From NCBI GenBank assembly GCA_964036045.1, contig OZ038384.1, positions 28,563,771 through 28,627,770 on the forward strand: a stretch of DNA of 64,000 bases, written 5' to 3'. The notes beneath the pieces are model-generated. The model worked only from the letters and a program-made list of their open reading frames with translations. It had not been told where the DNA came from and made no database searches. The first letter of the stretch is position 1. Every line of letters begins with the position of its first letter. Positions 9,195-19,029 of this stretch are shown here, one piece after another. This DNA is from Eutreptiella sp. 'Long Island Sound 2002'. Lineage: Eukaryota > Euglenozoa > Euglenophyceae > Eutreptiales > Eutreptiaceae. Both the position numbers and the translations under genes were made by a program.

Positions 9195-10811
9195 ATGAAG
9201 GCCCATGTCAGAGAGTTTTTCTCAATTCTTCTGATTATTTTTTTTATGATGACAGCTGGCCCGCCCAGAAAGAGCTATGATGCATTAACACCCTCTGGCA
9301 AACGCATGCGGAAACTGCGTTTTGAGCAGGCACACAAACAATTAAAGCAAGGTCCCGCCGATAAATGTGGGGTTCCGCGTCCCACGCCACCAACCAAGCA
9401 GCCTCCAAAGATGCGATGCAGGTATCATCCTGTGCAAAATCGGAAGCGTGCAAGACCGGCGAGTCGGCAGCAGGTTATCAACACTCTCAAGTCACGCGTT
9501 CGCACAAAAGCCACAGAAAACGCACATATTGAGGCCCGGGAGCGCATGAATTGCTGGCGGAACAAAGTTAGTGACTAGGATAAAGAATTGCTGGAGGGCT
9601 GTGACATTACGACGACGCCACAGGGGGCAGCAATGAGCCCGTTTCAGGCACTGAATATGTATTTGTACCTTGCTGAAAGAGATGAATGCATGCATGAGGG
9701 TGATTACTCACCCTCACTATTACTTTTCGTGGATGCCTGCAACCTTTACGGAGACCGTGACTTGAAGTCCCCCGTCTTGGTCTTCAGTTTACCTGAGGCC
9801 AAAAGTCCGCATCAGACAATCATGCAACTTGCAATTGCACGCTATGTGGGGCCAGATGATGGGCATCAACTCAAGAGTCTTCTCAATACGCACACAATGG
9901 TGCCTGCCATAGAGAAAGCCCTGACACGCGGTGTAAATGGGAAACCGCTTCGATTAAAGACATACCCAGATTTGGCCCGGTTGAACACATTTCTGGGGGG
10001 TCACGGTCCACAATGCAATGACTGCCACCCTTTTTGCCCAGCAACAAAGTAGGAATTCGTGCTACGGACCTTCGCCGGCACCGAATTGCGCACTTTAGCC
10101 GACTGGATTGCAATGAGCCCCGTCCCAGAAGTACTTCGTCTTTTCAAGCATGAAAATGACATAGGTTGCGATGCACGGCACCTATGGGCAAATGATTTGA
10201 CCCACCCAATTGTACATGCCCTTTATCTATACACAAAGAACAACCTCCCAAACCACTATGTGCAGAATCTGGTCTCTCTCTACCGTTCAGTCTTCAACGT
10301 GTCGGACAAGTCTCAAAAATATTATGAACCCGAGGCTGAGGCAATACAACAACCCAAAAGAGGATGCCCTGGGGATTTCAAGTTCGACTGTAAAGAGGCG
10401 AAAAGGGTACTGTTCCTTAATGGCTTCTGGGAAAAACTGCGAAATATTTTCCCCAAGTTCGGTAAGGATCCTGACGGGATGTGCATTGCACACCCACTGT
10501 TGAACAATGGATGTCCTCTGCCTGATCCGATTCAGAGGTATATCAAACTGATGCACCTCCTGGGACAACAAATTTTGTACTGCAAGCCCGAAGCAGTGTC
10601 AATGAGAGACTCCTATGCTCTAGAGGCTCATCGATTATATGGCTTTGTGGGTCTCAGCGCCCGTCGATATGGACCAGGACTGCACATTTTTCTATTTCAT
10701 CAAACCCCACGCATTCTGCACTCAGGAAATCTGGTTGGGGTGTCCACCGAGGGGGGTGAACGCATGTACCAGCCTCATAAAAGAATTACAGAGCGCACAC
10801 CAACATATTGA
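9195..10811 (+). pseudogene. Transposase-like protein, one frame with two in-frame TAG stops
   Basis: Three open stretches (9195-9578, 9588-10052, 10059-10811) are all in the same frame, separated only by TAG codons at 9576 and 10050. Together they give a protein of about 535 residues. The first part is basic (R-K-S-Y-D-A-L-T-P-S-G-K-R), suggesting DNA binding. The middle part has L-L-L-F-V-D-A-C-N-L-Y-G-D-R-D and later G-H-G-P-Q-C-N-D-C-H-P-F-C-P, a C-x2-C-x3-C cluster. The last part ends L-V-G-V-S-T-E-G-G-E-R-M-Y-Q-P-H-K-R. The order Asp-rich segment, Cys cluster, then late Glu resembles several eukaryotic RNase-H-fold transposases, but the assignment is inference. The last ~55 bp of the frame lie inside the right inverted repeat. 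Confidence 0.5.
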
Positions 10812-10869
10812 TTCAGTAGGTGCCCACCTGGAATACTGGATTGTATAACGTGGGGAGCACGGGTGCTGG

Positions 10870-11450
10870 GCCTGTCGTTCTTACGTGAAGAGAGGCCGTA
10901 CAAGCACTTTGATCCTCTTACTCTACCTTCATTCTGAAGAGAGTCTGCCTGTGTTGGCCCTTACCCTCTTCGTCCTCCCATGTAGGTTCGCTAGCCCGTA
11001 CCCTCTTCCCCCTCCAACGTAGGTTGGATGCTCAGCTCGGCAAGTTGCCATCACCATCTACGCCCCTGATTGGAGAGGTGTCAGGCGGCTAGGTGCAGGA
11101 CAAGAGGAGCGCCAGGGAACGGCGGCCCAGCCGGCCTTTGGAAGGGGGCCCTACTGCAGGCACATGTGTACTCCACGTTGACTCTTGGTGTCTGGTTTAT
11201 GACGCCGATGGACGCGAGGAGATGCCCTTTGAGGTGTCCATTGAGGAGGTGTCCTTTGCAACCAAAAGACATAAACTAGACCCTGCAGCACTTTGTGATT
11301 GCGCTTGAAATGGAATCTGCTAATCCTTTTCAACCCTCAGTCTTTTCTGTGCTCCAGTAGCACACTGGAATGCCTACGGGCTAGGCAGTTCCCGCTGCCT
11401 CTTATGGTCTCAGAATAAGCTTACCGTAACTAACTTAGTTTTTCTCAATT
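10870..11450. other. Gene-poor; small ORF of doubtful value
   Basis: Duplicated text 'CCCTCTTC...CTCCCA/CTCCAACGTAGGTT' near 10965-11030. A plus-strand ORF at 11093-11308 contains W-C-L-V-Y-D-A-D-G-R-E-E-M-P-F, which resembles a Tudor-like strand pair, but no flanking splice sites were convincing. Confidence 0.25.
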
Positions 11451-11456
11451 TCAGCC

Positions 11457-11690
11457 ATGAATGTCGATGATATTGACACGTACCCAGTTGGTGCTGTTGT
11501 CAATTTCCAACGTTCGAACGGCAGTGTTGTGTCTACCAGGATTCTGGCCCCTCAGAGCGTGGTGCCAACTACCGGACCACCACATGCGATATTGTACTTT
11601 ACTCGGGATGTTCTCCAGGCAAAGTGTCTGTGTTTTTTCTGCAGGGCTTTTTTTGCAGGACGTGTTTTCCTCAAAACGTGCCCTGCCTGA
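11457..11690 (+). CDS. Possible short exon, unknown
   Basis: Follows an acceptor (TCTCAATTTCAG) with an ATG two bases later: M-N-V-D-D-I-D-T-Y-P-V-G-A-V-V-N-F. It contains V-V-P-T-T-G-P-P-H-A-I-L-Y-F-T-R-D-V, which resembles V-V-V-P-P-A-H-T-K-L-Y-F-T-K-D-I in the ORF at 13947-14417. The two may be copies of one exon. Function unknown; a GT donor may cut it short. Confidence 0.3.
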   Translation: MNVDDIDTYPVGAVVNFQRSNGSVVSTRILAPQSVVPTTGPPHAILYFTRDVLQAKCLCFFCRAFFAGRVFLKTCPA

Positions 11691-11699
11691 AGTTCCCCT

Positions 11700-13946
11700 G
11701 CAGCCCAACTTTTGCCATTGCATCCTCTTATCCAGCTCAGGCAGCCATGAAGCCCCGTGCAGTCCTGGAGATAAATGTATCCCGCAAACTAAAATTTGTG
11801 CATCTGTAACTCTTGGGTGTGTGTATCATGTGTGCATCCCAACTTTCAAGAGTGTGTATCACATGTGTGTCCCATCATTTTCTCATTCTGGCGTGCGCTT
11901 TTTGCGCTCTTTTCTAGACATCATTTTAAGCTAAGAACGCTTTGCTGCACAGATTTACAAGCTGGTAGTTGTACCTTAGTTGGTGAGGCACTGCTCTGCT
12001 GAGACGGTTGAGCGTTACTTCAATTCCTGGCATGCACACATGTCAATTGTGCTATGTTCCACATGTGTGTCGAAACCCTTTTCCCATCTCGTTTCCTGTG
12101 GGGGATGGCCAAGATCTCGTTTCTCTCTTCATGGATTCCATGTATCACATGTGTATGCCAGGCATCTGAAGTGTGTATCGAGTGTGTATCCCCCCAAAAA
12201 AAAGTGTGTATCTCGCGCTAGCGGTGATACGCACTATCCCCAGGACTGGCCACGTGCCGCCCGGACTTCTGGTGGGTGCCCTCCCCTGTGGAGAATATGA
12301 AACCCGGTCCCATCCCGGTGACTTTCAGTCAGAGCCCACGTGGTTTGCAAGTTTTTGTGCGTGGCTAAGGGGGCGTACCGTGCGCTGTGCGCGCGCTGTG
12401 CACGCGCTGTGCGCGCGCTGTGCGAAACGTTGGCTGTTCTCCACCACCGGGAGTTCGGTAAGTTCAGAAGATTGGAAGGACATCATTGAATGGCTGCTGC
12501 AGTGGACGGGGCTATAGGGGGCAGAATTTAGGTCCCTGGGACCCATGGCAAGCATCAGATGTTTGAATTTTCGAGATTTGAGATGGTTGTGCATGATTCC
12601 GCGGGTAGGTGGTTTTCGGGGCTGTTACCCGGATAATCACCGTAATAGTTGGCGCTGTGCCCGCGCTGTGCGCGCGCTGTGCGAAAACGCCCCCTAATGC
12701 TTGTTGGGTTTGCATGCTGGGTTGTTCTTTTGAATTGCAGTTTGGTTGCACTTGTGGGGAGTCCATTTGGGAGTCCGAGGGAGCCCATTTGGGGAGCCGA
12801 TACACACATCCGAAATGTCGATTGGTGATCACCTGCAGGTTCGTCAGAGAGGGTGCTTGAAGGACGGCGCCATGTGTGATGTAATCAAGTTCCTCAGGGC
12901 ATAGGTGGAGAAGGCGTGGATCCTGCGCACGGGCTTCGTGTGATCCTCTGTGGCTAGCTGAGACCAAGTATGACGGAATACGGGGACAACGTTGGCCAAT
13001 ATTTGTCGGATGGGGAGTTGTGGGAGCGTCAATGGGGGACCATCAATTTTTGTCAAGCATAGCTGGAACACGAAGCAGAATGTGACCTGAAACTGCACTG
13101 CGCTGCGCTGCGCTGCACTGCACTGCTGCCTTGGTAGGTTGTGTGTGGGTAAGGATTCCCAAATCCCCTCATTGGTATTGCATAGCATGCATGAATTTGC
13201 AGGGACTCACCAGTTTTGCTTGACCCTGTGCCCCCTGCTGACAACAATTACAAATAGATGCAAACGCATTTGGCATTTACAGCGTAAATTGAACAATACC
13301 CAAAACGAAAGCAATGGCAGCAATGCAGCTGGTGCACTGTAGATGCCGACACATCGAATAAATTTCGTGTCTGTTTTGAATCATCATGGAACAGGCACTC
13401 ATGAGCCTGACTTGGGCTATACAAATATTTCTTGTCAAGAATAGACATATGGCACTGGGAAGTACCAATGCCCGTTTCTTTTGGCATCCCTTTCTGAAGG
13501 AGACCGACCAGGAGCTGCATCTAAGGGCCGGGGGGAGTGTGCGGTGGCGCAGGTAACCCCAGAGAGCATGCAATGCACAGGGCGCAGCCTCCCGTCATCA
13601 CCACATGACATGTTGTGATTTCGTCCCCCCCGCCCCCGGCTTGGTCGGACTCTGGGAGGGGGAACATAACCCGGCCACAAAACCAATTAAGCCATTTCCT
13701 TGGTTCAATTGTTTTACCACATTCACTCATTTTTGTCATACATTTTCGGCCCGTTTGCGACCATCTTCATTTGAATGGCCATTATACCCGCCCCATGATC
13801 GGCCCAACACGAAACTGCGCGCCATGTTCCAGGTACCTACAATGAGCAGGGGAAAAACAATTACATTGAAATGATATTTTTTTGGATCTACGTTAGAACT
13901 ATCAGTTTCGGCCCAGCAGCGAACCTTCCTAGAAGGATCTCAAAAA
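11700..13946. other. Gene-poor region with simple repeats
   Basis: Contains GTGTGTATC-type repeats (11815-11875, 12140-12215), GCTGTGCGCGC repeats (about 12378-12425 and 12655-12690, the second inside a near-duplicate of the first ending GTGCGAAA), and a CTGCGCTG run (13095-13125). No ORF here has splice or homology support. Confidence 0.4.
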
Positions 13947-14417
13947 TTGGCTCCAACCCTCAACGTCCACTTTCCGTGTCCATTGAAAATGCGGAGTGGC
14001 AGAATTCGTTTTCATCTGAAATTTGGCTGTCCACTCTGTAGCATACGCGGATACCCCCTCCCCCCTTGCGCAAGCACTGCCTTGTCTAAGCACATGAGCC
14101 CGTGTTACCGTCGTTTTGATTCATTTTTCCTGACCACGGTTTTTATGGTCAGAAAGGTAACATTATGCGATTGTGGTTTGCTTGTAGAGGGAAAGGTGGG
14201 CTTGATCATGCTTGTGGTAGTTCCTCCTGCTCATACCAAGCTTTACTTCACCAAAGATATTATTGATGACAGTTTTGTCCCAAGGAATAGGAAGCCTAAA
14301 CCCATTCCAAAACCCGAAGCCAAGCCTGCCCCAAAGGCTGCCCCAAAAGCGGCAGCATGTGCAATTGTTCAAGATGACGCGCAAGGTGCAAAAGGGCTTC
14401 TATTCGACAGCTCCTGA
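13947..14417 (+). CDS. ORF with Lys/Pro/Ala-rich end, unknown
   Basis: The 3' half reads L-Y-F-T-K-D-I-I-D-D-S-F-V-P-R-N-R-K-P-K-P, then K-P-E-A-K-P-A-P-K-A-A-P-K-A-A-A, before a stop at 14415. The K/P/A tail resembles linker-histone-like or other basic nuclear tails, but no fold is identifiable. The start is uncertain, and an exon beginning near 14160 (after AGAAAG) may be truer than the first ATG. A relation to the ORF at 11457 is suggested by the shared Y-F-T-K/R-D motif. Confidence 0.3.
   Translation: MAPTLNVHFPCPLKMRSGRIRFHLKFGCPLCSIRGYPLPPCASTALSKHMSPCYRRFDSFFLTTVFMVRKVTLCDCGLLVEGKVGLIMLVVVPPAHTKLYFTKDIIDDSFVPRNRKPKPIPKPEAKPAPKAAPKAAACAIVQDDAQGAKGLLFDSS
14066..14125 (+). repeat. 60-bp direct repeat, copy 1
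   Basis: CGCAAGCACTGCCTTGTCTA through TTACCGTCGTTTTG recurs at 14563-14622 with one or two differences. The left copy is preceded by a C run and TTGCGCAAG; the same TTGCGCAAG followed by a G run occurs inverted at 14633-14652. Confidence 0.75.
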
Positions 14418-14562
14418 TGGCCCTAATGGGCAGTGAGGATCTCCAGAACTTGCTGAAATTTGCCTGCACATTGTGTTGTAGTGCCCTGTTGCGACAATTG
14501 TGATTAGGGTGAGGTATGGGCAGTTTATCGATGACATACGTTCTTTTGGTACCGCGCGTCGC

Positions 14563-14622
14563 GCGCAAGCACTGCCTTGTCTAAGCACATAAGCCCGTGT
14601 TACCGTCGTTTTGCCGACTTTC
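14563..14622 (+). repeat. 60-bp direct repeat, copy 2
   Basis: Partner of 14066-14125, 497 bp downstream. Followed at 14631-14652 by GCTTGCGCAAGG plus a G run, the inverted form of the text before copy 1. Confidence 0.75.
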
Positions 14623-14929
14623 AGCATGCTTGCGCAAGGGGGGGGGGGGCTATTTACACCAGGCGCCGATGCACAGGGCTGAGCGGCAGCTGCAGCCTGT
14701 TTGATTGTGGTGACTTCGTTAAAGCCTCGGGCACCAAGTCTCCAGAGATTGCAGCACAAAGACTGCGCTTAATGGGCAGAACGGACGCCTTGGTCCGAGG
14801 AACACAGACCCTTTGCAGCAGATAGTATGACCCCGTGGCGTCATTTCATCTGCCTAGTCTTTCTCCCCTGCGATGAGTGATGCACTGCCGCCCCCTTCCA
14901 ATCCTACGGCAGCCTTTTAGACTTCTGCC

Positions 14930-15163
14930 GGATCCTTCACGGTGGAGATCTTCCTGGACTGGATGCCCTTGACTGCCAGCAACTTCATCCAGTTGGCAAA
15001 GACGGGCTTTTGAGACGGTCTGCACTTCCACCGCGTCAGCCTCGATTTCGTGGCTCAATTTGGATGCCCCCTTTCCCGCAATGCCAAGAAACTGAAGAAG
15101 GCCGGTACTGGTGGCCCTGAGGGGGGCTCACAGTTCCCCAATCTGGCCACAAAGGAGATCATG
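14930..15163 (+). pseudogene. Cyclophilin (peptidyl-prolyl isomerase) pseudogene fragment
   Basis: The plus strand reads G-S-F-T-V-E-I-F-L-D-W-M-P-L-T-A-S-N-F, then Q-L-A-K-T-G-F, a TGA at 15011, D-G-L-H-F-H-R-V, Q-F-G-C-P and A-G-T-G-G-P-E-G-G-S-Q-F. These are hallmark cyclophilin segments (the F-H-R-V strand with the catalytic Arg, and the G-T-G-G-P-x-G-G loop), so recognition is strong. Cyclophilins isomerise Xaa-Pro bonds and bind cyclosporin. The fragment covers roughly the first half of the domain. The TGA replaces the usual Tyr of G-F-Y-D-G/N-G, and the match stops at 15163, exactly where an inverted mobile-element fragment begins. No introns are seen, so it may be a processed copy or a truncated gene. 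Confidence 0.8.
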
Positions 15164-15312
15164 CACCTACTGAACCAATATATTGGTGTGTGCTCTGTAA
15201 TTCTTTTATGAGGCTGGTGCATGCGTTCCCCCCCCCTCGGTCGACATAGGTCGCCGTGCATCCCAACCTATGTCATTTTCACACTTTAAAAGACGAAGTA
15301 CTTCTGGGAATA
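15164..15312 (-). mobile_element. Internally deleted inverted copy of the 8.8-10.9 kb element
   Basis: Reverse complement matches 10740-10825 (ACCGAGGGGGG, CCAGCCTCATAAAAGAATTA, AGAGCGCACACCAA) joined directly to 10125-10190 (AGAAGTACTTCGTCTTTT, AAAATGACATAGGTTG). About 550 bp is missing between them. It abuts the cyclophilin fragment on its left. Confidence 0.75.
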
Positions 15313-15497
15313 TTACCAATGGTTGCACATGAGCCCCATAAGCAAGCCCCATGACGTAGATGTGCTGCTGAGTTGCGGTGTGGAGAGAGTGTTCAACATC
15401 GGTTCATCTATTCTGCCCCATCATATCATGCCCTTTGGAATGTTTCTGCCCTTGTCTTGGTGTTTGTCTGGTCAGAGGTTTCTATTTTCTCTCAATA

Positions 15498-15762
15498 ATG
15501 GCAAGCCCGATCACCGCATCGTGTCCAGACTACAAATATTTTAAAAAAGACCCAAACTATCCCCACTGCTGCCTCTGCGACGTGGAGGTCTCCGAGAACC
15601 CCACGTCGTGGAGGTGGCATGTCCAGGGGAAGCAGCATAAACGAAAGAAAGAAAAGCTGAAGGTGGAGGAGGCGCCACCAAAGGGAGCAGGGAAGCGACT
15701 CCGCTCCAGATCGCCCTCATGCAGCCACCAACCAGACCATGGTAAAAGGATGAGAGTGCCCA
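15498..15762 (+). CDS. U1/matrin-type zinc finger plus RS exon (5' exon of a paralogue)
   Basis: An ATG at 15498 opens M-A-S-P-I-T-A-S-C-P-D-Y-K-Y-F. It continues with C-C-L-C-D-V-E-V-S-E-N-P-T and W-H-V-Q-G-K-Q-H-K-R-K: C-x2-C ... H-x5-H, the spacing of U1-type (matrin) C2H2 fingers, known in RNA-processing proteins. After a Lys-rich stretch come R-L-R-S-R-S-P-S-C-S-H-Q-P-D-H-G-K-R-M, almost identical to RS exon A at 5736. The exon ends in phase 1 before GTATGT, the same phase as the RS exons. Intron sequence after it (15763-15900) also copies 5847-5980. This is probably the start of a second gene of the same family, or a duplicated and truncated one. Function inferred from domains only. Confidence 0.6.
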
Positions 15763-16243
15763 GTATGTGTGCGGCCACGGGTCAGAGCTTTTTTAGTGTG
15801 TGTCCTACCCTAGGGTGGGTCTGTGAGAATTTTAGGCTGGGTGGCTTCGACGTAGGGTAGGCCATTGTGGAGGATTTCGGGTCGGCGCCTGGTCAAGGCA
15901 TTTTGCCTTTGGTGAGGCATTTTGCCTGTGGTATTTGGGTGCGTGAATGTGCAATAGCATTTATGGGTTTGGGGTTTGCAAAAAATCTGGGTGGGTTGGC
16001 ACACAGTAATGAGCTTCGGACTTGGACAACCTTGCCAATGCCCACCCGTCTGGTCGCCGACAGGGAACAGGGGTGGCAAAGCCATAGGCCTGAACCATCC
16101 AAAATGGTTGCTTGCTGATGCCTCTTCTCGCGGGACATGAGTATGCATCTCAAGAACTCTGCTGTAGTCTGCGAGTAGTTGTTAACTGCTTTGTCCTTAG
16201 GCCCTATCCCTCAGAGCGGGAGGGACTCGTCAGAAGTGAAGCG
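15763..16243 (+). repeat. Duplicated intron and truncated RS exon from the 5.8-6.5 kb array
   Basis: 15763-15900 matches 5847-5980, and 15995-16240 matches the unit ending at 6457 (ATGAGCTTCGGACTTGGACA through TTTGTCCTTAG). An exon start at 16201 reads P-I-P-Q-S-G-R-D-S-S-E, then runs into TAG within about 14 codons, so the RS exon is cut off. The central part, 15900-15995, is unrelated. Confidence 0.75.
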
Positions 16244-16272
16244 GTAGGTGGGGACCCCAGGCTTTTGGCTCC

Positions 16273-17165
16273 TTATTGCCCAGATATTGTGAGGATTCTG
16301 TGGTTTGACGCTTTGCTTCGCTTCACCAGTTCCGTTGCTACGGCCCTTGAAGTTCGTGCAAAGTTTTTGTCGAAATCCCTGATTTTTCGCAAAATCTCTT
16401 GAGATTTGTCAAACTCGGAAAACCCTCTTTTCTCCGGACGTGCAAGCGCCTCCAGTAGCGCCCCAGCCCCACTCTTGGTCATCCTTCTAGGCACGGAGCG
16501 ATGCACGAGGAGCACTGAAATCACTTCGGTGTCCGTCGTTCCCACAGGGTTCTCCATGTCCTTTGCTTGGCTTAAATCATCGTAGGACCCTTGCATGGTC
16601 CCATACATGACACAGTCTGCTGTCCTGTGCACAGAAAGGCCAGAGTGTTTGGTCTCTGTGAGGCACAGATCCCACGCATGCCCGTAACTTATGCTACACC
16701 CTTGGATGAACCCGTCATAATTGAAATTAATGATCTGCAATAAAAATTTATTGTAAAATCACTGCCTTTTGGCGGTCTTTCATGCCTGAGCCTGAGCTGG
16801 CAATTATCGCCTGCGACAATCTGGAGCTTCGCGGCAGCGTTCGCGCTGCCTGTCCGCAGGCTCCAAAAGGTCCACGGAGTACCTAGGGTACATTGATCCA
16901 TCCCAGGAAACACCCATGGAGTGGCCTGTTCTTGCGCAATCGTGGACAGCCCACGATTTCGCGTCACCCCTCTCCGTAAAAGGCTTGCTAGGCTGATGGC
17001 GGCTCTGCAAGCCCCACGCGTTCGTGTTTCAGGTGCATAGCTTACACGCGCTGACGCCTCTGCGCGCCAGCAGTAAAAGGGTGGGTGCCCAACAAGAACG
17101 CTGGACCACTGATTGCACTTAGTGGCGCAGACATCTAAATGCTTCGGCTCCACCACCAGAGACAT
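16273..17165 (-). CDS. Two-exon gene, protein of about 193 residues, unknown function
   Basis: Exon 1 is 17165-17046 (40 codons from ATG: M-S-L-V-V-E-P-K-H-L-D-V-C-A-T-K-C-N-Q-W). The donor is CGT/GTAAGC. The 311-bp intron (17045-16735) ends TTTATTGCAG. Exon 2 is 16734-16273, starting I-I-N-F-N-Y-D-G-F-I-Q-G-C and ending T-I-S-G-Q-TAA. Both joints are phase 0 and no lesion is present, which is unusual in this window. The second exon contains H-A-W-D-L-C-L-T-E-T-K and a C-terminal charged helix (K-S-Q-E-I-L-R-K-I-R-D-F-D-K). I recognise no family. The gene faces the RS paralogue on the other strand; the two 3' ends are about 30 bp apart. Confidence 0.55.
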
Positions 17166-18474
17166 GGCAGATTAATACTAAAATTGATGCCGGCCCAGTA
17201 AAAAAAAAGGACACAGCGCGCTGGGGTCCCACGCTGGTCTCACTGGACTGGCCACTGAAGAGCGTCAGCGGCGCTCCCTGACTGGTTACTTACGTACCAA
17301 ACCTCTTCGCACACCATGCCTCAATGCGCTTGGCGCGTCAAAGCGCATGGGATCTGCCACGATGCTGTACTCGACGTTGTACAGCGAGGGTCTCCTTTGC
17401 CTCGATGCTGCAAGCTGCCTTAGTCTGCAGCGAGGGCTCCCATGGTGCTTCCGACGCCGGCATTACTACAGTGGGCGCAGAACAGCCGCGTCACACGGGG
17501 AGAATCGCTGACGATCTTCACGAGCGACGGCTGGGTCTGCTGTCGCGTAGACCCATTGGTTGGAGGGGTGCTGCGCAAGCCGGCGCAGCAACGCACCTCC
17601 ATACAGCCGCGACGCAGTTATTGTCCGCTTTTGACGCATTCCCGTGGGGGGGCCTGGCCACGGGACGCTGCGGTGACACGCACAGGCAAGCAGGCAGGCA
17701 AAGCACTGCGCTCACAGGGGCATCATTACGCTCGTGTCATGAGACAAAGCGTGTCAGGATCCTTGCCACTCTGAAACAAGGGAACGAAAGTATGTACAGC
17801 AACACATCAGGATATGTACACATGGGGTTGGGACTGGACTGGGGTAAGGGCATCACAGGACAATAGACACTCAGTCCCAACTCATATCCCAATCCCAGGT
17901 CCGACCCTCTCAATGGCTGGTGGGGGCGGGGGCTCAAAGACAACACATGCCCTGCTAAGTCCGGACCCTGAAACCCTGCCAATAGGGGAGGTGTCCCGCC
18001 CAGCCACAGGCGAGTTCCTGAGACCCAAGGAGCTCCAAGGCCAATCGACAGTGGCTCCCTATGCTCCCTTAACAGCAGGTCCTAACTCCACTCTGAGCCA
18101 GAGATATGGCCCCGCCATTATCCTCTAGGAGTTGGTAGCTGAAAATGGGCTGTTTCAGCCCAAACTGATATTAGCTCAAAAATCCCCAAAATTGACCCCT
18201 CGTCTGAACCCGCCAGAGGTAGGGACGAGGCAACTGACGCTATGTCCTTTGCATACAAACTCCCTGTAGCCCTCACCCAACCTGGTTCCCTCCCAGGTCC
18301 CGGCTTCAGGGCACCACGGGTTCGTCAAGTGGGGTCATAATAGCCAAAATGGCAAAATCGGCCGTCTCGGACGACCGTCCAGGGTAGGAAACCTTGGCGA
18401 TTTTGTCGCGCCAAGCCTTGATTCACGACCCTTGATATCCCCTTTGGTCCCATGCCCTGGGTTATCGCTTGCTG
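17166..18474. other. No convincing gene
   Basis: GC-rich stretch with overlapping ORFs on both strands (for example plus 17324-17866, minus 17715-17518), none with recognisable domains or clear splice context. 17865-18330 is C-rich and low in structure. Confidence 0.35.
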
Positions 18475-19029
18475 TCACGCTGGCTGCTTACTGTTCACCA
18501 AGGGGATGAACACGCGGATGGGGCAGAGAGCAGCATGCGGTGCAAACGGGGGGATCATGGATCGCACCAAAACTTGAATAACTCCGGATGAGCCGGAGGA
18601 GCAAATACGAAACTCAATGGCGTTCAACCCTTGGTTATATGCTACAATATTCGCCCTTTTTTCCTGGCTAGATCCCGTGCCCCATGGAGATATGGTAATT
18701 TCAATATGGCATACCATGGCAAAAACAGCAAAATTTGCGCGTGTGCAAAGAGGCAATATGGCACGCGTGCTCACAAGGCGAAATTTTATAAAATAGAAGA
18801 CAAGGTTGTAAAAATCAACCAAGCTATCCACGATGTCCTTCGTGGTCTCTACTTTACATATTGCCTTCGTTCGAGGCTCAACTCCCCATAGGCTTCGAGT
18901 ACGAGCCTTTTCGACCAACACTTGCCCTCTTTCGAAAAAGGAGTTTTGATACGCATTGAATTGCGTGGAGCCATCGTTGAGTTGGCTCGAAAAACGAAAA
19001 TGGCCTCGGGCTTTTGGTCTTGTGAGCAT
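18475..19029 (-). CDS. Hypothetical ORF, 184 aa
   Basis: Open minus-strand frame with varied composition (F-N-A-Y-Q-N-S-F-F-E-R-G-Q-V-L-V-E-K). No domain recognised, and no supporting neighbours or splice sites. Could be chance or part of a degraded element. Confidence 0.2.
   Translation of the reverse strand: MLTRPKARGHFRFSSQLNDGSTQFNAYQNSFFERGQVLVEKARTRSLWGVEPRTKAICKVETTKDIVDSLVDFYNLVFYFIKFRLVSTRAILPLCTRANFAVFAMVCHIEITISPWGTGSSQEKRANIVAYNQGLNAIEFRICSSGSSGVIQVLVRSMIPPFAPHAALCPIRVFIPLVNSKQPA

Larger units (their letters stand above)
8826..10858 (+). mobile_element. Decayed DNA-transposon-like element with inverted-repeat ends
   Basis: The outer ~100 bp at 8826-8925 is an inverted copy of 10757-10858 (shared GCTCCCCACGTT, CAGGTGGGCACCTACTGAAC, ATATTGGTGTGCGCTC in reverse). 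The next block inward, 8926-9020, is an inverted copy of 9635-9720 (CACCCTCATGCATGCATTCA and flanks). Thus the left end is equivalent to the right-hand element with 9720-10757 removed and inverted. Between lies a single-frame coding region (9195-10811). A further inverted, internally deleted copy is at 15164-15312. I could not assign a superfamily. Confidence 0.6.

Noticed and set aside
11945-12022. tRNA gene near TACCTTAGTTGGTGAGGCAC with a TTCAATTCC box.
   Set aside because: A D-arm-like and T-loop-like motif are present, but acceptor and anticodon stems do not pair. At most a degenerate SINE head.
18335-18365. Dinoflagellate spliced-leader-like text (TAGCCAAAATGGCAAAATCGG).
   Set aside because: Only a short, partial resemblance in the wrong arrangement. 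Not evidence for a spliced leader or relict.
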